Assembly: GCF_036017035.1 (NCBI RefSeq)
Contig: NZ_JAYXHS010000003.1
Coordinates: 124,001-188,000 of the forward strand
Source of the DNA: Viridibacterium silvisoli
GTDB lineage: Bacteria > Pseudomonadota > Gammaproteobacteria > Burkholderiales > Rhodocyclaceae
Direction of reading: 5' to 3'
Length of the DNA: 64,000 bases
Below the pieces are notes generated by a model that was not told the DNA's origin, made no database searches, and saw nothing but the letters and a program-made list of their open reading frames with translations. Positions 61,698 through 64,000 of this stretch are shown piece after piece (the first letter of the stretch is position 1; every line of letters begins with the position of its first letter). The position numbers were made by a program, and so were the translations under genes.

Positions 61698-63161
61698 CTA
61701 TATTCCGGCATCAGCAGCCGGACTACTGTTCCATTCAATACGCTCGAACAGCGCGCGCAAGCGCTGGCCGCGCAACGGATTGACCTGCACGACGTGCGCC
61801 ACGCGCCCCAGCAGGTGCGCCCGGAAGTCGGCGTGCGATTCGCGATTCTGCGTGGCAGGACCATGCCTCAAGCAGTTGGTGAGCGTTGCCTTGAGCAGAT
61901 CGAACTCCTTGCGCGGCACGTTCAGCCTGTCATTCACCACCAGCCCGGTTACGCGCTGCGCCTGCGCACGCGACGCGATCTGCGTCTTGCGCGGATTCGG
62001 CACGAAGCCCTCTTCGAGGATGATCGTCTGCGCCATCAGCGCGATGCGCGCGGCATGCGCACGCGAGGGCGTCGGGCACGAGACGACCAGGTCGTCGACA
62101 TAGCGCGAGTAGCGCGCGCCGCATTCCTCGGCCGCGCCCGCCAGTCGCAGGTCGAGCCGGTAAGCGCAGAGATTGGCGAGTGCCGGCGAAGTCGGCGCGC
62201 CTTGTGGCAGATGCCGCTGCAGGTACTTGCGCGCCTCGAGTCTCGCCTTTCGCACGCTTTCGACGGAGGCATATTCGTCGACGGACATGCCACGCAAGAC
62301 TGCCGGCGAGGTGCAATGCGTGGTGAGGCCTGTCAGGTAGCGCGACACCTCGCGGGTATAGCCGAGACTGCGGAACAGGGCATGCACGCGCGAAGCACGG
62401 ATGCTCGTGAAGAAATCGCGAAGATCGAGACGCACGAGGGTTTGCGCACCGACGTGCAGGGCCGCGTTGCTGATCACCGAGCGGCCCGGCACACAGCCAT
62501 GCGCAGCAGCATGAACAGGAATGTGATCAAGCAGGTCATGAAGAATCCTGCGCTGGATCGCCAGCAGGCGGCTCCTGGGCGCCTCGATCAGACGCCAGCC
62601 ACCGCGCGCCTTGGCGCGCCAGAAGCTATCGTAGTGCAGCAGCTTCGGCGCACTGACTTTGCTGCCCCAGCCTGCCGTGTCGGCAAACCAGTCGAGCTCG
62701 CTCGGCGTGAGCTGCAACCAGGCGGCCAGATCGCCCAGCGTATGCAATCGGGGTAGCTCTTTCGCCCCAAAAGACACGAGCGCATGCATCAGCGCGGTCG
62801 GTGGCGAGGCCATCACCGGATGAAAGATGAACCAGACGCGAACCTGTGGCGCTGGCTGGCCGGGATAGAAGGCAGCCTGGAAGTCGGAGAAGTCGAGTGC
62901 CCACTGCACGAGCTTGTCGTGCTGCCCGGCATGCAAGGGTGCCCCGAACGCTTCGAGCAGCGCGCGCACCAGCGCCTTCAGCCAGGGCCATTTGCGCCCC
63001 AGCGCCGTCGCGCCTCGCTCGCGCAAACCGGCAGCCGTACTTTCGCCATGCAGGAAGGCGCGGACCAGAGCACGCGCCACATCACACATGTGCGGCGTGA
63101 TGTGCGGCTCCCACAGATCGTCGTCGTCCTCATCCTCGTCCTCATTCCCGTAATAAGTCAT
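61698..63161 (-). CDS. Retron-type reverse transcriptase
   Basis: 487-aa RNA-directed DNA polymerase. The RT domain occupies about 185-430: motif A VRLDLRDFFTSI (D246), HLPQGAPTSPALANL, the catalytic YVDD at 354-357 (SRYVDDLVVS) and NPRKTQIA. Two retron-specific hallmarks are present, NAxxH (NAALH, 232-236) just before motif A and VTG (404-406). There is no maturase/HNH part as in group II introns. An N-terminal ~170-residue extension (acidic start, then helices and the segment HTLGDLAAWLQLTPSELDWFAD) recalls the long RTs of myxobacterial retrons. The ATG at 63161 is chosen; a TTG at 63197 is an alternative. It is preceded by 274 bp of structured noncoding sequence. An antiphage role is inferred from the family. 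Confidence 0.9.
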   Translation of the reverse strand: MTYYGNEDEDEDDDDLWEPHITPHMCDVARALVRAFLHGESTAAGLRERGATALGRKWPWLKALVRALLEAFGAPLHAGQHDKLVQWALDFSDFQAAFYPGQPAPQVRVWFIFHPVMASPPTALMHALVSFGAKELPRLHTLGDLAAWLQLTPSELDWFADTAGWGSKVSAPKLLHYDSFWRAKARGGWRLIEAPRSRLLAIQRRILHDLLDHIPVHAAAHGCVPGRSVISNAALHVGAQTLVRLDLRDFFTSIRASRVHALFRSLGYTREVSRYLTGLTTHCTSPAVLRGMSVDEYASVESVRKARLEARKYLQRHLPQGAPTSPALANLCAYRLDLRLAGAAEECGARYSRYVDDLVVSCPTPSRAHAARIALMAQTIILEEGFVPNPRKTQIASRAQAQRVTGLVVNDRLNVPRKEFDLLKATLTNCLRHGPATQNRESHADFRAHLLGRVAHVVQVNPLRGQRLRALFERIEWNSSPAADAGI

Positions 63162-63241
63162 GCGTGATCTGGGCGGTGTCGGGTCGATTGAAGGCAAGGC
63201 AGGAACAGAAAGAACAGGGAGAATGGCGCGCTCTCCAGCCT

Positions 63242-63410
63242 GTCGTGTGACGCATTAGCTGAGGTGCGCCAAGGGCGCACGGTCGCTCATGCAAAGGAAT
63301 GCCCTGGTAGAACTCATCCCCGGGGTAACCCCGGAGTGCTCAGACGACGAATCGCCCGATACTTGCCTGAAGAGGCGCGCCGACGTGGAGCCTAAGCCGC
63401 TTGCATAGAA
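63242..63410 (-). ncRNA. Candidate retron msr-msd RNA upstream of the reverse transcriptase
   Basis: Structured noncoding stretch on the RT strand. GTCGTCTGA (plus 63340-63348) pairs at 8 of 9 positions with TCACACGAC (63242-63250). This stem encloses a hairpin ACTC-CGGGG-TTA-CCCCG...GAGT, and a longer one with TGAG/CTCA and the perfect GTGCGCC-CTT-GGCGCAC. A further hairpin CCGCTT-CTATGC-AAGCGG lies upstream (63395-63412). An AGC follows the first arm, as expected near a branching G. The boundaries and the a1/a2 repeats are hand-derived and uncertain. Confidence 0.45.
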
Positions 63411-63435
63411 GCGGTCAAGCCGGCCTGCTCGCGGG

Positions 63436-63810
63436 TCAGCCGCCGGCCCGCTTCACCACCCAGCCGTGCTTCTTCAGCTTCTCGACGACGAGATCGCAGT
63501 GATCGCCCTGTATCTCGATCACGCCATCCTTGACGGTGCCACCCGTGCCGCACGCCGCCTTGAGTGTCTTGCCCAGTGCTGCGAGCTCGGCCGCAGCAAG
63601 CGGCACGCCCTTGATCACAGTGACGGTTTTGCCGCCGCGCCCCTTGCTGTCGCGCGACACGCGCACGACGCCGTCACCGGCAGGTACAGCAGTGTTCTGC
63701 TTGCAGCTGCACTGGGCGATGGGCTGACGACAGTCCGGGCAAGTCCTGCCGACCTCGGTGGAGTAGACGAGACCGCCGAGTCCGGCCAGGCCGCTTTTTG
63801 AGTTTTTCAT
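63436..63810 (-). CDS. yciH: Sui1/eIF1-like translation factor (YciH)
   Basis: 124-aa protein. An N-terminal part (GLGGLVYSTEVGRTCPDCRQ, then CSC) carries a possible zinc-binding Cys set. A Sui1 domain (about 45-122) follows, with VRVSRDSKGRGGKTVTVIKG, CGTGGTVKDGVIEIQGDH and a basic C-terminus. In E. coli YciH affects initiation fidelity; the role here is inferred from the family. Its ATG follows the stop of the upstream gene by 5 bp, so the two are probably cotranscribed. Confidence 0.93.
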   Translation of the reverse strand: MKNSKSGLAGLGGLVYSTEVGRTCPDCRQPIAQCSCKQNTAVPAGDGVVRVSRDSKGRGGKTVTVIKGVPLAAAELAALGKTLKAACGTGGTVKDGVIEIQGDHCDLVVEKLKKHGWVVKRAGG

Positions 63811-63815
63811 GCTGA

Positions 63816-64000
63816 CTATTTTAGCTGACCGAGATATCGGATGAGCTCGCCCATGTTCTTGATGTAGGCACCCGTCGAGATACCCATCGGCGGATTAGTG
63901 GTCACGTACGGCGAGGTATCGGTGTCGTCGCCGACGCGCGTTGTCGAGTAGTCACCCGCAGCCGACGTCGCTGAGCCATCGCCCTTGTACGGATTGCTGG
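63816..64000 (-). CDS. C-terminal fragment of an unidentified gene (5' part beyond the window)
   Basis: A minus-strand frame is open from the window edge to TAG at 63816-63818 and gives 60 codons plus the stop, ending ...GAYIKNMGELIRYLGQLK. It is rich in Gly, Ser, Thr and Asp (GDYSTTRVGDDTDTSPYV, then TTNPPMGISTG). I do not recognise the family. Coding is supported by the open frame and the 5-bp spacing to yciH. Confidence 0.6.
   Translation of the reverse strand, partial: SNPYKGDGSATSAAGDYSTTRVGDDTDTSPYVTTNPPMGISTGAYIKNMGELIRYLGQLK

Noticed and set aside
61698..63435. Group II intron or diversity-generating retroelement
   Set aside because: No maturase or endonuclease domain, no intron domain V-like structure recognised, and no template/variable repeat pair or Avd-type gene nearby.

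Overview
The window reads as a chromosomal stretch of a high-GC betaproteobacterium. I infer this from an Ala/Lys/Pro-rich histone H1-like protein, a long two-cone class Ia NrdA, a PEP-CTERM (Prs) regulatory cluster and many gene families typical of Rhodocyclales/Burkholderiales relatives. The genus cannot be fixed from sequence alone. No rRNA, tRNA, CRISPR array, insertion sequence or prophage was seen. Both window ends cut genes.

Layout, left to right. (1) 1-5.8 kb, minus strand: the end-truncated histone H1-like gene, then nrdB and nrdA. nrdA has a recognisable sigma70 promoter whose -10 lies inside one of two NrdR-type boxes spaced 31 bp apart. (2) 6.1-18 kb, minus strand: a tightly packed run prsK-prsR-prsT, lytic transglycosylase, trypsin-like protease, bifunctional NAD(P)HX repair enzyme, ampD. 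Upstream of it is a separate sugar transferase of the EPS/PEP-CTERM type. (3) 18.6-21.8 kb: cobA (SUMT), a MATE exporter and a hormone-sensitive-lipase-type esterase.

(4) 21.9-31.8 kb: a nitrogen-scavenging island. A TorF-like porin on the minus strand and a guanidine operon on the plus strand diverge from a region with two good sigma54 (-24/-12) promoters facing outward. The plus-strand transcript carries a guanidine-I (ykkC) riboswitch, then an ABC importer (binding protein, permease, ATPase), two DUF1989 proteins (carboxyguanidine deiminase-type) and a large biotin-dependent urea/guanidine carboxylase. Two dispersed palindromic repeats sit between the operon's genes. No allophanate hydrolase follows; the next gene is convergent and 1 bp away.

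(5) 31.8-37.7 kb: a GT39-like mannosyltransferase, then a LytS/LytR-type system in which one LytTR response regulator is flanked by two sensor kinases. The first kinase has lost its phospho-acceptor His and ATP-binding boxes. A small secreted Lys/Ala-rich protein follows. (6) 37.8-56 kb: mixed housekeeping and stress genes. These are a B12-binding radical SAM protein, two ClC proteins of different subclasses, an RlmN/Cfr-family paralogue, folE with a BLUF photoreceptor, a YccS-like protein, a DUF2239 gene behind a palindromic operator, LysR/SDR, a GlxA-type regulator, GAPDH, GNAT, SlyD, a VOC protein, a frameshifted cyclopropane fatty-acid synthase and a SnoaL-like protein.

(7) 56.3-64 kb: membrane pyrophosphatase, a YjdM/PhnA zinc-ribbon protein, a DODA-like dioxygenase with a twin-arginine leader and an old-yellow-enzyme oxidoreductase. 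Next comes a reverse transcriptase with the retron hallmarks NAxxH and VTG, preceded by 274 bp of strongly structured noncoding DNA, which is a candidate retron. A Sui1/YciH gene and a C-terminal fragment of an unidentified gene close the window.
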